Assembly: GCA_002388905.1 (NCBI GenBank)
Contig: DGNJ01000057.1
Location: forward strand, 26,777 to 48,018
Source: Cellvibrionales bacterium UBA4495
Lineage (GTDB): Bacteria; Pseudomonadota; Gammaproteobacteria; Pseudomonadales; Porticoccaceae
DNA: 21,242 nt
Direction of reading: 5' to 3'
The notes under the pieces are model-generated. The model saw nothing but the letters and a program-made list of their open reading frames with translations, did not search any database and was not told the DNA's origin. The first letter of the stretch is position 1; each line of letters starts with the position of its first letter. The position numbers were made by a program, and so were the translations under genes. Below are positions 1 through 7,998 of the stretch, one piece after another.

Positions 1-266
1 TCGTCGGCGCCGTCCACGTAGACCGTGATCTCGTTGACGGCGTTCAGGTCCCAGACGGGGATGCCGTGTTTCTTCAGGCGCTCGGCGGAGGCCTCGGAAC
101 TGGCCACGGTACCGGCGAAATCCAGCTTGTGGCCGGCCAGCAAATCGATAAAGAAATTGGCGGTGGAGCCGGTGCCGATACCGATAACGCTGTCATCCTC
201 GATCCGGCCCAGGGTGTAGTCCACGGCGGCCCTGGCCACGGCCTGTTTCAGTTCGTCCTGTTTCAT
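1..266 (-). CDS. rpiA: Ribose-5-phosphate isomerase A, N-terminal part (cut by window edge)
   Basis: Interconverts ribose 5-phosphate and ribulose 5-phosphate in the cytoplasmic pentose phosphate pathway. The first 88 codons are present; the rest lies beyond the left edge. The sequence opens [17 protein letters not shown] and carries the phosphate-binding loop GTGSTANFF at residues 31-39 and the start of the catalytic DGADE motif at residues 85-88, right at the edge. The start ATG at 264-266 has AAGG about five bases upstream and a perfect TATAAT box about 33 bases upstream. In Pseudomonas rpiA is the divergent neighbour of ilvA; here the two are separated by about 15 kb of other genes. The family assignment is near certain. 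Confidence 0.95.
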   Translation of the reverse strand, partial: MKQDELKQAVARAAVDYTLGRIEDDSVIGIGTGSTANFFIDLLAGHKLDFAGTVASSEASAERLKKHGIPVWDLNAVNEITVYVDGAD

Positions 267-298
267 GATGCCTTTTCAGTGCTGAGTCAGTGGCCCTC

Positions 299-328
299 AT
301 TATAGCGGCCATGCGGGATCACTGGCAG
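299..328 (-). promoter_or_regulatory. Candidate sigma-70 promoter of rpiA
   Basis: On the minus strand a perfect -10 hexamer TATAAT lies at 304-299. The -35 is poor (CTGCCA at 328-323, 18-base spacer). Predicted transcription start is near 292, giving a leader of about 25 bases. It overlaps the 3' end region of the upstream lipoprotein gene's intergenic space, so rpiA can be transcribed on its own. Confidence 0.5.
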
Positions 329-339
329 CGCAACGCCAT

Positions 340-657
340 CTATTCGCAGTAATAGGCGGTGTAGGCGGCGGTGCCGCCCTCCATGGATTTTCTGACCAGG
401 GTATTGGCATTGATGGCGGCGGCCTGTTCCTTGGCGAGCAGGTCCAGTTCCTCCTCGATTTTCCTGCGAGCCCGGGGAATGCCAGCAAGGGTGTCCGCGG
501 TGTTGGCGGATACCACCCCGATCTTCCGGCAGTCCGCCACGAACTTGGCGGGCACGATGGCCACTTCCTTGGCTTCGGGTGGGATCTTGACCCAGGTGCA
601 ACCGGAAACGATGGCGACCAGGGCAGCGATGACAGCGATGCGGATTGAAAAAGACAT
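340..657 (-). CDS. Small DUF4156-like outer-membrane lipoprotein
   Basis: A 105-residue predicted lipoprotein. A basic start, a hydrophobic stretch (residues 6-16) and a lipobox ending VSGC place the lipid-modified cysteine at residue 20; the +2 residue is Thr, so outer-membrane sorting is expected. The mature part has two further cysteines, C43 (ADCRKIG) and C104 (AYYCE, next to last), which fit the paired cysteines of the RcsF/YjeI-like DUF4156 fold, with an alpha-helical, Glu/Arg/Ala-rich middle (residues 65-90). The reading frame is open further upstream, but the ATG at 657 is chosen because it starts the signal peptide and has GGGAAC upstream. Its exact role is unknown. It lies between gdhA and rpiA, same strand. 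Confidence 0.7.
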   Translation of the reverse strand: MSFSIRIAVIAALVAIVSGCTWVKIPPEAKEVAIVPAKFVADCRKIGVVSANTADTLAGIPRARRKIEEELDLLAKEQAAAINANTLVRKSMEGGTAAYTAYYCE

Positions 658-705
658 ACTCGGTTCCCGTTGACGTTGAAGACAAAGGTAGTGGTGCTGG
701 CGGCT

Positions 706-734
706 ATTGTAGCCCGGATGAGGGGAAAACGGCA
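706..734 (-). promoter_or_regulatory. Weak candidate promoter of the lipoprotein gene
   Basis: The minus strand has TACAAT (711-706, five of six to the -10 consensus) about 50 bases before the lipoprotein ATG. The -35 at 17 bases (TGCCGT, 734-729) matches poorly. It lies just after the gdhA terminator hairpin, where a new promoter would be expected. Confidence 0.35.
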
Positions 735-747
735 TGGCGGTTCTTTT

Positions 748-782
748 CAAAACCGTCCCGCAGAGGCGTAATGACGGTTTTG
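748..782 (-). terminator. Hairpin terminator after gdhA
   Basis: A perfect 10-base inverted repeat (CAAAACCGTC at 748-757, GACGGTTTTG at 773-782) with a 15-base loop lies 43 bases past the gdhA stop codon. The A- and T-runs at the stem ends make it able to act as an intrinsic terminator on either strand; for gdhA the U-run is part of the right arm. Confidence 0.65.
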
Positions 783-824
783 CGCCGGGGGTGGCAGCAA
801 GTCCCTTGAAAGTGTCGAGTCCGG

Positions 825-2171
825 TCAGACAACGCCATAGGCCAGCATGGCCTCCGCCACTTTGGTAAAGCCGGCGATATTGGCCCCCCTGGCATAGTCG
901 ATGCCTTCCGGGCCCTGGCCGTGCTCCAGGCATTGCTGGTGGATCTTTTCCATGATTTCCTGAAGGCGGTGGTCCATTTCCTCCGGCGTCCAGTACAGGC
1001 GCGTGGCGTTCTGGGCAATCTCCAGGCCGGATACCGCCACGCCGCCGGCATTGGCGGCCTTTCCCGGGGCGTAGAGAATGCCTGTGTCCTGCAGCACTTT
1101 GTGGGCCCCCGCGGTCAGGGGCATATTGGCACCCTCCGCCAGGGCCTTGCAGCCGTTATCGATCAGTTTTCCGGCGTCGTCTTCATCGATTTCGTTCTCG
1201 GTGGCGCACGGGAAGGCCAGGTCGCAGGGCAGGCTCCAGGGCTTTTTGCCGGCATGGAACTCGATTTTCCGCTTCTCGGCGAACTGCTTGAGGGAGCCAC
1301 GCTTCCCGGTTTTCCAGTCGATGATTTCGTCCAGGGTGTCGTCATCGAGTCCGTCGGGAATATGGAGGAAGCCGGAGGTATCCGACAGGGTCAGCACCCG
1401 GGCGCCCAGGGCGATGAGTTTCCGGGCGCAATAGAGCGCCACGTTGCCGGCGCCGGAGACTACGCAACCCTTGTCCTCCAGGTGCTCGTTGTTGTGGCCG
1501 AGCATGATTTTCATAAAGTAGGCGCAGCCGTAGCCGGTGGCCTCCTTGCGGATATGACTGCCCCCGGACTCCAGGGCCTTGCCGGTAAGCACCCCGGAAA
1601 AGTGGTGGGTGAGACGCTTGTACTGGCCGAACATGTAGCTGATTTCCCGGGTACCGACGCCAATATCGCCGGCGGGAATATCCAGTTCGGTGCCCAGGTA
1701 GTGGTAGAGCTCCGACATATAAGTCTGACAGAAGCGCATGATCTCGGAATCCGACTTGCCCCTGGGATTGAAGTTGGCGCCGCCCTTGGCCGCGCCCAGG
1801 GGCAGTGTGGTCAGGCTGTTCTTGAAAATCTGCTCGAACCCCAGGAACTTGAGCACGCTGAGGTTGAGGTTTCGGGTAAAGCGCAACCCGCCCTTGTAGG
1901 GGCCGATGGCGTTGCTGAACTGGACGCGAAAACCGTGATTGACGCGGATATTGCACTTGTCGTCCTGCCAGGCGACCCGGAACTGGATGACCCGGTCCGG
2001 TTCCGTCAGGCGTTCCAGGATCTGGGCTTCCCGGTATCGCGGGTGTTCATGGATAAACGGAATCAGGTCTTGGGCGACCTCGTAAACCGCCTGGTGGAAT
2101 TCCTTTTCGCCGGGATTTCGCCGCTGCAGGCCGGTCATGAAATTGTCGAGGGTCAGTGCCTTCTGTTCCAT
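825..2171 (-). CDS. gdhA: NADP-specific glutamate dehydrogenase
   Basis: Catalyses reductive amination of 2-oxoglutarate with ammonium to glutamate (EC 1.4.1.4), a cytoplasmic hexamer. At 448 residues it has the full length of the GdhA/50-kDa family. Visible motifs are the substrate site PYKGGLRF (K93), the catalytic lysine region LPLGAAKGGANF (K129), the catalytic aspartate in PAGDIGVG (D169), and the Rossmann loop SGAGNVA (239-245), followed by SDTSG (263-267), compatible with NADP. AAGGA sits just before the ATG at 2171. It starts 41 bases after the stop of the hydroquinone reductase gene and may be the last gene of the island's long minus-strand unit, or have its own promoter inside that gene. 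An assimilatory enzyme at the end of a catabolic unit is unusual but may be incidental. Confidence 0.96.
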   Translation of the reverse strand: MEQKALTLDNFMTGLQRRNPGEKEFHQAVYEVAQDLIPFIHEHPRYREAQILERLTEPDRVIQFRVAWQDDKCNIRVNHGFRVQFSNAIGPYKGGLRFTRNLNLSVLKFLGFEQIFKNSLTTLPLGAAKGGANFNPRGKSDSEIMRFCQTYMSELYHYLGTELDIPAGDIGVGTREISYMFGQYKRLTHHFSGVLTGKALESGGSHIRKEATGYGCAYFMKIMLGHNNEHLEDKGCVVSGAGNVALYCARKLIALGARVLTLSDTSGFLHIPDGLDDDTLDEIIDWKTGKRGSLKQFAEKRKIEFHAGKKPWSLPCDLAFPCATENEIDEDDAGKLIDNGCKALAEGANMPLTAGAHKVLQDTGILYAPGKAANAGGVAVSGLEIAQNATRLYWTPEEMDHRLQEIMEKIHQQCLEHGQGPEGIDYARGANIAGFTKVAEAMLAYGVV

Positions 2172-2212
2172 GGAGTCCTTAATCCTGTATTGCCGCTTAA
2201 GTGCTGCCGCTG

Positions 2213-3160
2213 TTATGCCAGCCGTTCCCGGTTATGGGGGCGGTTCAGATCCAGCTCCGGACCCGCGGGAACGATGCCGGTTGGGTTGATGGTCTTGTGG
2301 CTGCCGTAATAGTGGGTCTTGATATGGTGGAAATCCACGGTCTCGGCCACGCCCGGATGCTGGTAAAGGTCGCGAAGGTACTGGCTGAGGTTCGGGAATT
2401 CCTCCAGCCGTTGCCGGTTGCACTTGAAGTGGCCGTGGTAGACGGCATCGAAACGCACCAGCGTGGTAAACAGCCGCCAGTCCGCCTCGGTGAGGCGGTT
2501 GCCCGTCAGGTAACGGTTGTCGGCCAGGATGCCTTCCGCCCAGTCCAGAGCCGCGAACAGTTCCCGATAGGCTGTCTCGTAGGCTTCCTGGGTGGTGGCG
2601 AACCCGGCCCGGTAGACCCCGTTGTTGATGTCCCTGTAGACCCGCTCATTGACGGTGTCGATGGCGTCCCGGAGATCGTCGGGATAGTAGTCCCGGTCGT
2701 TGCCGGTGAGTCCGTCGAAGGCGCTGTTAAGGATACGGATGATCTCGGCGGACTCATTGTTGACGATGGTTTCGGTTTTCTTGTCCCAGAGCACGGGTAC
2801 CGTGACCCGGCCCTCGTAGTCCGGCGCGGCCCTGAGATAGAGTTGGTAGAGAAAGTCGAGGCCGTAGAGAGGGTCGCCTTCCTCGCCGAACTCCCAGCCG
2901 TTTTCGAGCATCAGGGGTTTCACCACGCTGACGCTGATGTGGGGTTCGAGCCCCTTGAGCCTGCGCAAGATCAGCGTCCGGCAGGCCCAGGGGCAGGCCA
3001 GGGATACATACAGGTGGTAGCGGCCGCTTTCCGGGGCATAGCTCTCCCCGTCCTCCCCGATCCAGTGCCGAAAGCGGCTCTCCTGGCGCTTGAACTCCCC
3101 GCCGGTGGACTTGGTGTCGTACCATTTGTCCACCCAGCGGCCGTTGACGATCAATCCCAC
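2213..3160 (-). CDS. yqjG: Glutathionyl-hydroquinone reductase (YqjG/ECM4, Xi-class GST)
   Basis: Reduces glutathionyl-(hydro)quinones with a second glutathione, releasing hydroquinone and GSSG; cytoplasmic dimer. The protein follows E. coli YqjG closely: GRWVDKWYDTKSTGGEF at the start, YHLYVSLACPWA with catalytic C56, VSVVKPLMLENGW, TVPVLWDKK, NNESAEIIR, then an all-helical GST domain. I start at GTG 3160 (315 residues) because GGGGGAG lies six bases upstream and homologues begin there; an ATG at 3211 would add 17 residues not seen in the family. The usual His after CPWA is Cys here (CPWAC, C60). It is 94 bases downstream of the KstD-like gene, fitting a role in clearing quinone or aromatic adducts formed during catabolism, though the enzyme is also a common stand-alone gene. 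Confidence 0.92.
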   Translation of the reverse strand: MGLIVNGRWVDKWYDTKSTGGEFKRQESRFRHWIGEDGESYAPESGRYHLYVSLACPWACRTLILRRLKGLEPHISVSVVKPLMLENGWEFGEEGDPLYGLDFLYQLYLRAAPDYEGRVTVPVLWDKKTETIVNNESAEIIRILNSAFDGLTGNDRDYYPDDLRDAIDTVNERVYRDINNGVYRAGFATTQEAYETAYRELFAALDWAEGILADNRYLTGNRLTEADWRLFTTLVRFDAVYHGHFKCNRQRLEEFPNLSQYLRDLYQHPGVAETVDFHHIKTHYYGSHKTINPTGIVPAGPELDLNRPHNRERLA

Positions 3161-3225
3161 TACAGGCTCCCCCGGTCGCGTCCTAACAGAGTTCTGGAAA
3201 GCGTAGCGCATCTCGCCGCCGCATG

Positions 3226-3246
3226 CCGCCCGGGCGAATCGGGCGG
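3226..3246. repeat. GC-rich inverted repeat between KstD-like gene and yqjG
   Basis: A perfect 7-base stem (CCGCCCG at 3226-3232, CGGGCGG at 3240-3246) with a 7-base loop lies just after the KstD-like stop codon. There is no U-run on the minus strand, so it is more likely an mRNA stabilising or processing hairpin than a terminator. Confidence 0.45.
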
Positions 3247-3254
3247 GAGCATTG

Positions 3255-4955
3255 TCAGGAGTCGCCGGGGTCCGTGGCGTGGCGGGCGGCCAGGTAGCCG
3301 AAGGTCATGGCCGGGCCGATGGTGGCGCCGCCGCCGGGATAGGCCCTGCCCATCACCGAGGCGGTTATATTGCCGGTGGCGTAGAGTCCCGGGATGGGCC
3401 GGCCTTCACCATCCAGCACCCGGCCGTCGACATCGATTTTAACGCCGCCGTTGGTGCCGATATCCCCCGGGTACACGGCAAATGCAAAAAAAGGCGGTTT
3501 CTCCAGTGGCATAAGGCTTGGGTTGCCGCCGATTTTCTGGTCGCCGAAAAGCCGCTCGTAAGGTGTTTCACCGCGGTGGAAATCCGGGTCCTCGCCCCGG
3601 TGGGCGTTGGCGTTAAAGCGCTCGATCGTCTCTTTCAAAACCGCCGGGTCCAGCTCAAGTTTGCCCGCCATTTCATCCCAGTTCGCCGCCCGCACCAGTA
3701 TCCGGCGCACACCTGCCGGGTGCATCCAGACGGGAATCATGGGCAGCAGGGGGCCCATGGGGTAGCGCCACTTGAACAGGGAGTCGAAGAGGATATAGGA
3801 GGGCGAGGTGCCGGCGCCGGGACGGTCGTTGTCGATCATGGCCTGGCCGGCGATATGGTAATCCACCGCCTCGTTCATAAAGCGCCGGCCCGCCTGGTTG
3901 ATCATGATGCTGCCGGGGAGTGAGCGCTCGATAAAAAGGGGACGGGCCCGGTCTTCGCCGGGCACGTGCAGTACCGGCGCGCGCCAGGCGGAATCCAGCC
4001 GTTCGGTGCCGGCGCCCACGGTCATGGCCGCCACCAGCGCATCGCCGGTATTGTTTTTCTGGGAGCCGCTCCAGTCCGGGTTCGGTGACTGGCTCATGTA
4101 CTCCGGGCGCAGCGCCTGGCTGCGCTCAAAGCCGCCGGCGGCCAGGATCACGCCCCGGCGGGCCCGAATGGCGAGGCGCCGGCCTTCCCGTTCAACCACG
4201 GCGCCGGTTACCGGACCGCCTTCTTCTTCACGGACAAGCTCCACCAGGGGGGTGTTCAGCCACAGGGGGATGCCGCGCCTGTCCGCCGACAGCTTCAGGC
4301 GGCCGATCAGGGCGTTTCCCCCGGTGAGATAGCGGGACTGGGAGGATTTCAGGCGCTGGCCCACATCGGAATAATGGCGCCACAGGGTGCGGGCCATGGC
4401 GCTGACCCAGCCCGGCGTCCGCGTCACCAATTTGGAAGCATCAATGGAGTTCCAGACAAAACGACCGAAGAGCATGTTCGAGGGGTGCGGGCGTTCCAGC
4501 CGGTCCAGGTCGGGGCCCAGCCGTTTGCCGTCCAGGGGTACGCAGTCGTGGCTCCTGTAACCGCTCTTGCCGCCGGGTTTCTCCGACTGGTAGTCCGGGT
4601 AGGGGATGGCGTTATAGGCCACGTCGGTATGTTCGACCATATAGCGGAGCATTTCCCGGCCCCGGTCTATAAAGGTGCGAATCAACTCGTTGTGGCAATC
4701 GTCACCGGCGAGTGTCTTGATATAGGTGAAGGCCTCCTCCGGGGAATCCTCGGCGCCCGCTTCCCGGGCCAGTTGGCTCACCGGTATCCAGAGCACGGCG
4801 CCGGACGTTGCCGAGGTGCCACCGTAGCGTTCGCCCTTCTCCACCACCAGGATATCGGCGCCGCCATCCGCCGCCACCACGGCGGCCGTCAGGGCACCGG
4901 CGCCGGAACCCACAACCAGGATGTCGCATTCATGCTCCCAAAGCCTGTCCGCCAT
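3255..4955 (-). CDS. FAD-dependent 3-ketosteroid delta-1-dehydrogenase-like oxidoreductase
   Basis: A 566-residue flavoprotein of the fumarate reductase/KstD superfamily. The N-terminus carries the FAD-binding loop VVGSGAGALTAA (G16, G18), the FAD-contact segment EKGERYGGTSATSGAVLW (40-56), and the C-terminus has DIGTNGGVKID and GRAYPGGGATIGPAMTFGY. In Rhodococcus KstD1 the catalytic and substrate residues are Y119, Y318, Y487 and G491; here Y122 (in YPDY), Y539 and G543 (YPGGG) appear to correspond, so 1,2-desaturation of a cyclic 3-ketone is plausible. It is preceded by AGGGG seven bases before the ATG, 50 bases after the Fe-S flavoenzyme gene, so co-transcribed. The real substrate could be another terpenoid or alicyclic ketone; delta-4 dehydrogenase activity is an alternative. 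Confidence 0.82.
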   Translation of the reverse strand: MADRLWEHECDILVVGSGAGALTAAVVAADGGADILVVEKGERYGGTSATSGAVLWIPVSQLAREAGAEDSPEEAFTYIKTLAGDDCHNELIRTFIDRGREMLRYMVEHTDVAYNAIPYPDYQSEKPGGKSGYRSHDCVPLDGKRLGPDLDRLERPHPSNMLFGRFVWNSIDASKLVTRTPGWVSAMARTLWRHYSDVGQRLKSSQSRYLTGGNALIGRLKLSADRRGIPLWLNTPLVELVREEEGGPVTGAVVEREGRRLAIRARRGVILAAGGFERSQALRPEYMSQSPNPDWSGSQKNNTGDALVAAMTVGAGTERLDSAWRAPVLHVPGEDRARPLFIERSLPGSIMINQAGRRFMNEAVDYHIAGQAMIDNDRPGAGTSPSYILFDSLFKWRYPMGPLLPMIPVWMHPAGVRRILVRAANWDEMAGKLELDPAVLKETIERFNANAHRGEDPDFHRGETPYERLFGDQKIGGNPSLMPLEKPPFFAFAVYPGDIGTNGGVKIDVDGRVLDGEGRPIPGLYATGNITASVMGRAYPGGGATIGPAMTFGYLAARHATDPGDS

Positions 4956-5005
4956 GCCTTTCCCCTGAGTGCTTTGTTATGTTCGGTGGCCGTTGCCGGT
5001 TTCCT

Positions 5006-6985
5006 CTACACCATGGCCCGCACCAGGCGGTGCCCCTCGGTGATAGCGAATTGCAGGTCCCGGGGCGCCCGGGCGTCGCCGATGATCGCCAGGTTTTGGC
5101 CCGGAACGAACCCATGGTCCCGCAGTTCGTCGTAGACCGAACGCACGGGCTCCTTGGCATTGATAAACACCACGGTGTCCGCCGGCACGGTTTCCGGCGC
5201 TTTCCGGTAATTGGTTTTTACCTGGCAACTATCGTGGGCGACCTCCTGGAGTTGGCTGCGTACCAGCAACCGGAATTCCCCCTGCCCGGCGAAGCGCTTC
5301 AGGGCCGGATCGACGCGGGTGACGAATTCCACCTGGGGTCCCATTACCGGAAAGCGGGTAACAAAAGTGACGGCGAGGCCCCGGGTCATCAGGTATTCCG
5401 CCGCGGAAATTGCCTCGTAATGCCCGACGTCGTCCAGAACCACCGCGCTTTTGCCCAGCGCACGGTCGGGATTGGCGAACAACTCGACGGCTGAAATCAC
5501 ATGGCCCCGGTCGTGGCCGGGAACCGGGCGCGCGGGGTTTTCGTACTGCCGGCCATCGTCCCTGGGCAGGGCGCCAGTGGCGACGACCACGTAGTCCGGT
5601 TTTTCTGCCAGCACGTCCCCGGCTTCGACATAGGTGTTAGTGTGCACCGCTACGCCCAGCCGTGTGATTTCGTCCTCCAGCCACTGGGTAATATCGCCGA
5701 TGGTGTGCAGGCGGGGACCCCGCCTGGCCAGTGCAACCTGACCTCCCAGGTGAGGAGATGCCTCCAGCAGGGTTACCCGGTGGCCTTTCAGGGCTGCTGT
5801 GCGCGCCGCTTCCATGCCTCCCGGTCCGCCGCCGACCACCAGGACATGACCGGGGTGGAGTGCGGGAACCAATAACTCTTCGGCCAGGGTTCCCTCGCTG
5901 CCGGCGGCCGGGTTGACGGTGCAGGCGATAGGGTAACCCAGGTTGGTGCCCATCCAGCAGGCCTGGTTGCAGCCGATGCAGGGACGCACCTGCTCCGGGT
6001 GTCCGGCCCGGGTTTTGCGGACGATATCGGGATCGGCGATATGAGCCCGGGTCAGGTGCACCAGGTCGGCGACGCCGTCGCGCAGTACCTGCTCGGCTTC
6101 GTCCAGAGTACGGAAGCGGCCCACGACGATGCGGGGGATATCCTCGACGGCGGCGGTGATCCGGGTGCTTGAGGGCAACTGGTACCCGGTGGGATGGTCC
6201 ATGGCGCCAACGAACTGGAAGTTATAGTAGTCGCTGTAGCTGACGTCGAGAAAATCGATCAGGTTTTCGCTGTGCAGCTTGCGCACCACCGTGGCCAGTT
6301 CCTCCTCGTCCAGGCCACCTTCGGCGAGGCTGGCGCCGGCGCGGACACCCACGGGGTAGTCGTCGTCCACTTCCCGGCGTACGGCATGGAGGATCTCCCT
6401 CAGAAAGCGCATGCGGTTGTCCAGGCTGCCCCCGTACTCGTCAGTGCGGGTGTTGGTGAGCTTTGAGAGAAATTGCATGATCAGGTAGCCGTGGGCGGCG
6501 TGGACCTCGATTCCCTCGATACCGCCTTCCCGGCAGCGGCGTGCCGCGGCAGCGAAGCTTGCGATCACTTCTTCAATTTCGGCCTTGCCCATGGGATTGG
6601 GGACGATGCCGGTGGCGGGGTTGGGGACTGTGGACGCGCCCCAGGGCGGCGACTGATCCAGGGTGGGGTAGATATGGCCCCCGTGCCAAATTTGTTGAAA
6701 CACCCGCATGCCGTGGGGCCTGACCGCTGCCATGAGGCGCTTGTAGCCGTCTATTACAGTATCGTCCATATTGGCGAGGCTGATCACCGAGCTGGGGTGG
6801 ACCGTCCCGGCCTCGAGGATGGTCAGTCCCACGCCACCCCTGGCGCGGGCGACATGGTAGTCGATCAGGCGGTTGGTGATGGCACCGTAGTCCGTCAACA
6901 TGGTGCCGTGGGCTGAGCGGGCAATCCGGTTGGGGATCTCCACGGACTTGATAGCAATAGGCTCAAAGACGCGCTTCAGGCTCAT
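5006..6985 (-). CDS. Fe-S flavoenzyme of the 2,4-dienoyl-CoA reductase / BaiCD family
   Basis: 659 residues in the three-part layout of E. coli FadH and the bile-acid enzymes BaiCD/BaiH: an N-terminal FMN-binding TIM barrel (1-330), a 4Fe-4S site, and a C-terminal FAD/NAD(P) part. Seen directly are the barrel active site VHAAHGYLIMQFLS (H162, H165, Y167; Y166 is the proton donor in FadH), the cluster ligands C336, C339, C343, C355 with FadH's exact spacing (CxxCx3Cx11C), and the FAD loop GGGPGG at 385-390. The second Rossmann loop, near VVLDDVGHYEA, lacks GxGxxG, as in trimethylamine-dehydrogenase-like members. The reaction is probably NAD(P)H-dependent reduction of a conjugated enone or dienoyl thioester, or the reverse 4-desaturation. 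GGAGG lies upstream of the ATG at 6985. It sits 60 bases after the SDR gene. Confidence 0.85.
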   Translation of the reverse strand: MSLKRVFEPIAIKSVEIPNRIARSAHGTMLTDYGAITNRLIDYHVARARGGVGLTILEAGTVHPSSVISLANMDDTVIDGYKRLMAAVRPHGMRVFQQIWHGGHIYPTLDQSPPWGASTVPNPATGIVPNPMGKAEIEEVIASFAAAARRCREGGIEGIEVHAAHGYLIMQFLSKLTNTRTDEYGGSLDNRMRFLREILHAVRREVDDDYPVGVRAGASLAEGGLDEEELATVVRKLHSENLIDFLDVSYSDYYNFQFVGAMDHPTGYQLPSSTRITAAVEDIPRIVVGRFRTLDEAEQVLRDGVADLVHLTRAHIADPDIVRKTRAGHPEQVRPCIGCNQACWMGTNLGYPIACTVNPAAGSEGTLAEELLVPALHPGHVLVVGGGPGGMEAARTAALKGHRVTLLEASPHLGGQVALARRGPRLHTIGDITQWLEDEITRLGVAVHTNTYVEAGDVLAEKPDYVVVATGALPRDDGRQYENPARPVPGHDRGHVISAVELFANPDRALGKSAVVLDDVGHYEAISAAEYLMTRGLAVTFVTRFPVMGPQVEFVTRVDPALKRFAGQGEFRLLVRSQLQEVAHDSCQVKTNYRKAPETVPADTVVFINAKEPVRSVYDELRDHGFVPGQNLAIIGDARAPRDLQFAITEGHRLVRAMV

Positions 6986-7045
6986 GGCGCCTGCCTCCGT
7001 TGTCGTTTTAATGAACGGGGTCGCTGTTGTTCGGCGGGCCGCAGT

Positions 7046-7855
7046 TCAGACATCGGGTTCCCCGATAATATCGCCATACCAGGGCTGGTGCGCCTGCAGG
7101 CCACCATCCACCGATATCAGTTGCCCGGTAATAAAGCTGGCCTGGTCACTGGCAAGATAGACTACCAGGGAGGCGATGTCGCCGGGGGTGCCGAAGCGGG
7201 GAACTAATGTGTGGCGCTGGAGCATTTTCAAACCGGTCTCACCCAGTATTGCCCGGGATTGTTCGGTTAACACCAGGCCGGGAAGTATGGCATTGCAGCG
7301 TATACGATTCCGGCCGAACTGGGTGGCGGCATTGCGGGTCAGGGAGTTGATCGCACCCTTGGAACTGGAGTAGGCGGGGTTGAAGATATCGCCGAGAATG
7401 GAGACTCCCGAACCGGTATTGATAATGGATCCGCCACCCGTCTCGATCATGTTCCGGGCGCTGTGCTTTATCATCAACATGGCGCCGCGGGTGTTGACGT
7501 CGAAGGCGCGGCTCCAGATGGCGGGGTCCATATCAGTGATGGCTCCGTCGGCATCCATCTGCCCCCGACTCACGTCAGCGGCATTGTTGTGGAGGATATC
7601 GATGCGGCCGTAGCGTTCCCGCACCGCCCGGTGCAGGTCGGCGACGCTTTTTTCCTCGATAAGATCCACCTTTAAAGCGATGGTATCGCCCCCGGACTCG
7701 GTGATGGCCGCCGCGACCCGTTCTGCCGCGGGCACATTGATATCGGCGACAACGACAGCGGCCCCGGCGCGAGCCAGGGCCTGTGCACTCGCTTCACCGA
7801 TGCTGCCACCACCCCCTGTCACGATCGCCACGCGACCGTCCAGACGGATCCTCAT
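7046..7855 (-). CDS. NAD-dependent short-chain dehydrogenase/reductase
   Basis: 269-residue classical SDR. Motifs: cofactor loop TGGGGSIG (13-20), acidic D38 after the second strand, which favours NAD over NADP, NNAA (90-93), N121, and the catalytic S149, Y162 and K166 in the usual Sx12Yx3K spacing; VDGG near the end closes the fold. It most likely oxidises or reduces a hydroxyl/keto group on the island's substrate, comparable to hydroxysteroid dehydrogenases, but classical SDRs cannot be assigned a substrate from motifs. The start at 7855 has AGGAG seven bases upstream. It lies 143 bases after the TonB receptor gene and 60 bases before the Fe-S flavoenzyme gene on the same strand. Confidence 0.9.
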   Translation of the reverse strand: MRIRLDGRVAIVTGGGGSIGEASAQALARAGAAVVVADINVPAAERVAAAITESGGDTIALKVDLIEEKSVADLHRAVRERYGRIDILHNNAADVSRGQMDADGAITDMDPAIWSRAFDVNTRGAMLMIKHSARNMIETGGGSIINTGSGVSILGDIFNPAYSSSKGAINSLTRNAATQFGRNRIRCNAILPGLVLTEQSRAILGETGLKMLQRHTLVPRFGTPGDIASLVVYLASDQASFITGQLISVDGGLQAHQPWYGDIIGEPDV

Positions 7856-7998
7856 TGTCTTCTCCTGGTTAAAACCTGCCCTGCGAGCCTATAGGGCTGG
7901 CCGGATCGCTGCCCGCCATGGGTCAGGGGTCGTCCTGCAGTGACTGACGTAGCGTGGAGTTGAAAGACCATGGTCAAGCGGGGGCCGGAACGTTTGAT
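7856..7998 (-). other. Intergenic spacer between TonB receptor and SDR genes
   Basis: 143 bases, the widest gap in this minus-strand unit. It holds a perfect 10-base palindrome GACCATGGTC (7966-7975) overlapping a TTGACC hexamer, and AGCC-TATA-GGCT-like symmetry (about 7890-7903). No convincing -10 box at the right distance was found, so an internal promoter is possible but unproven. Confidence 0.35.

Noticed and set aside
921..2309. Long plus-strand open frame (462 codons) opposite gdhA
   Set aside because: It is the antisense shadow of gdhA in GC-rich DNA; low-complexity Gly/Val/Asp-rich translation, no ribosome site, no family match.
7890..7975. Internal promoter between TonB receptor and SDR genes
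   Set aside because: A TTGACC hexamer is present, but no acceptable -10 lies at 16-19 bases.
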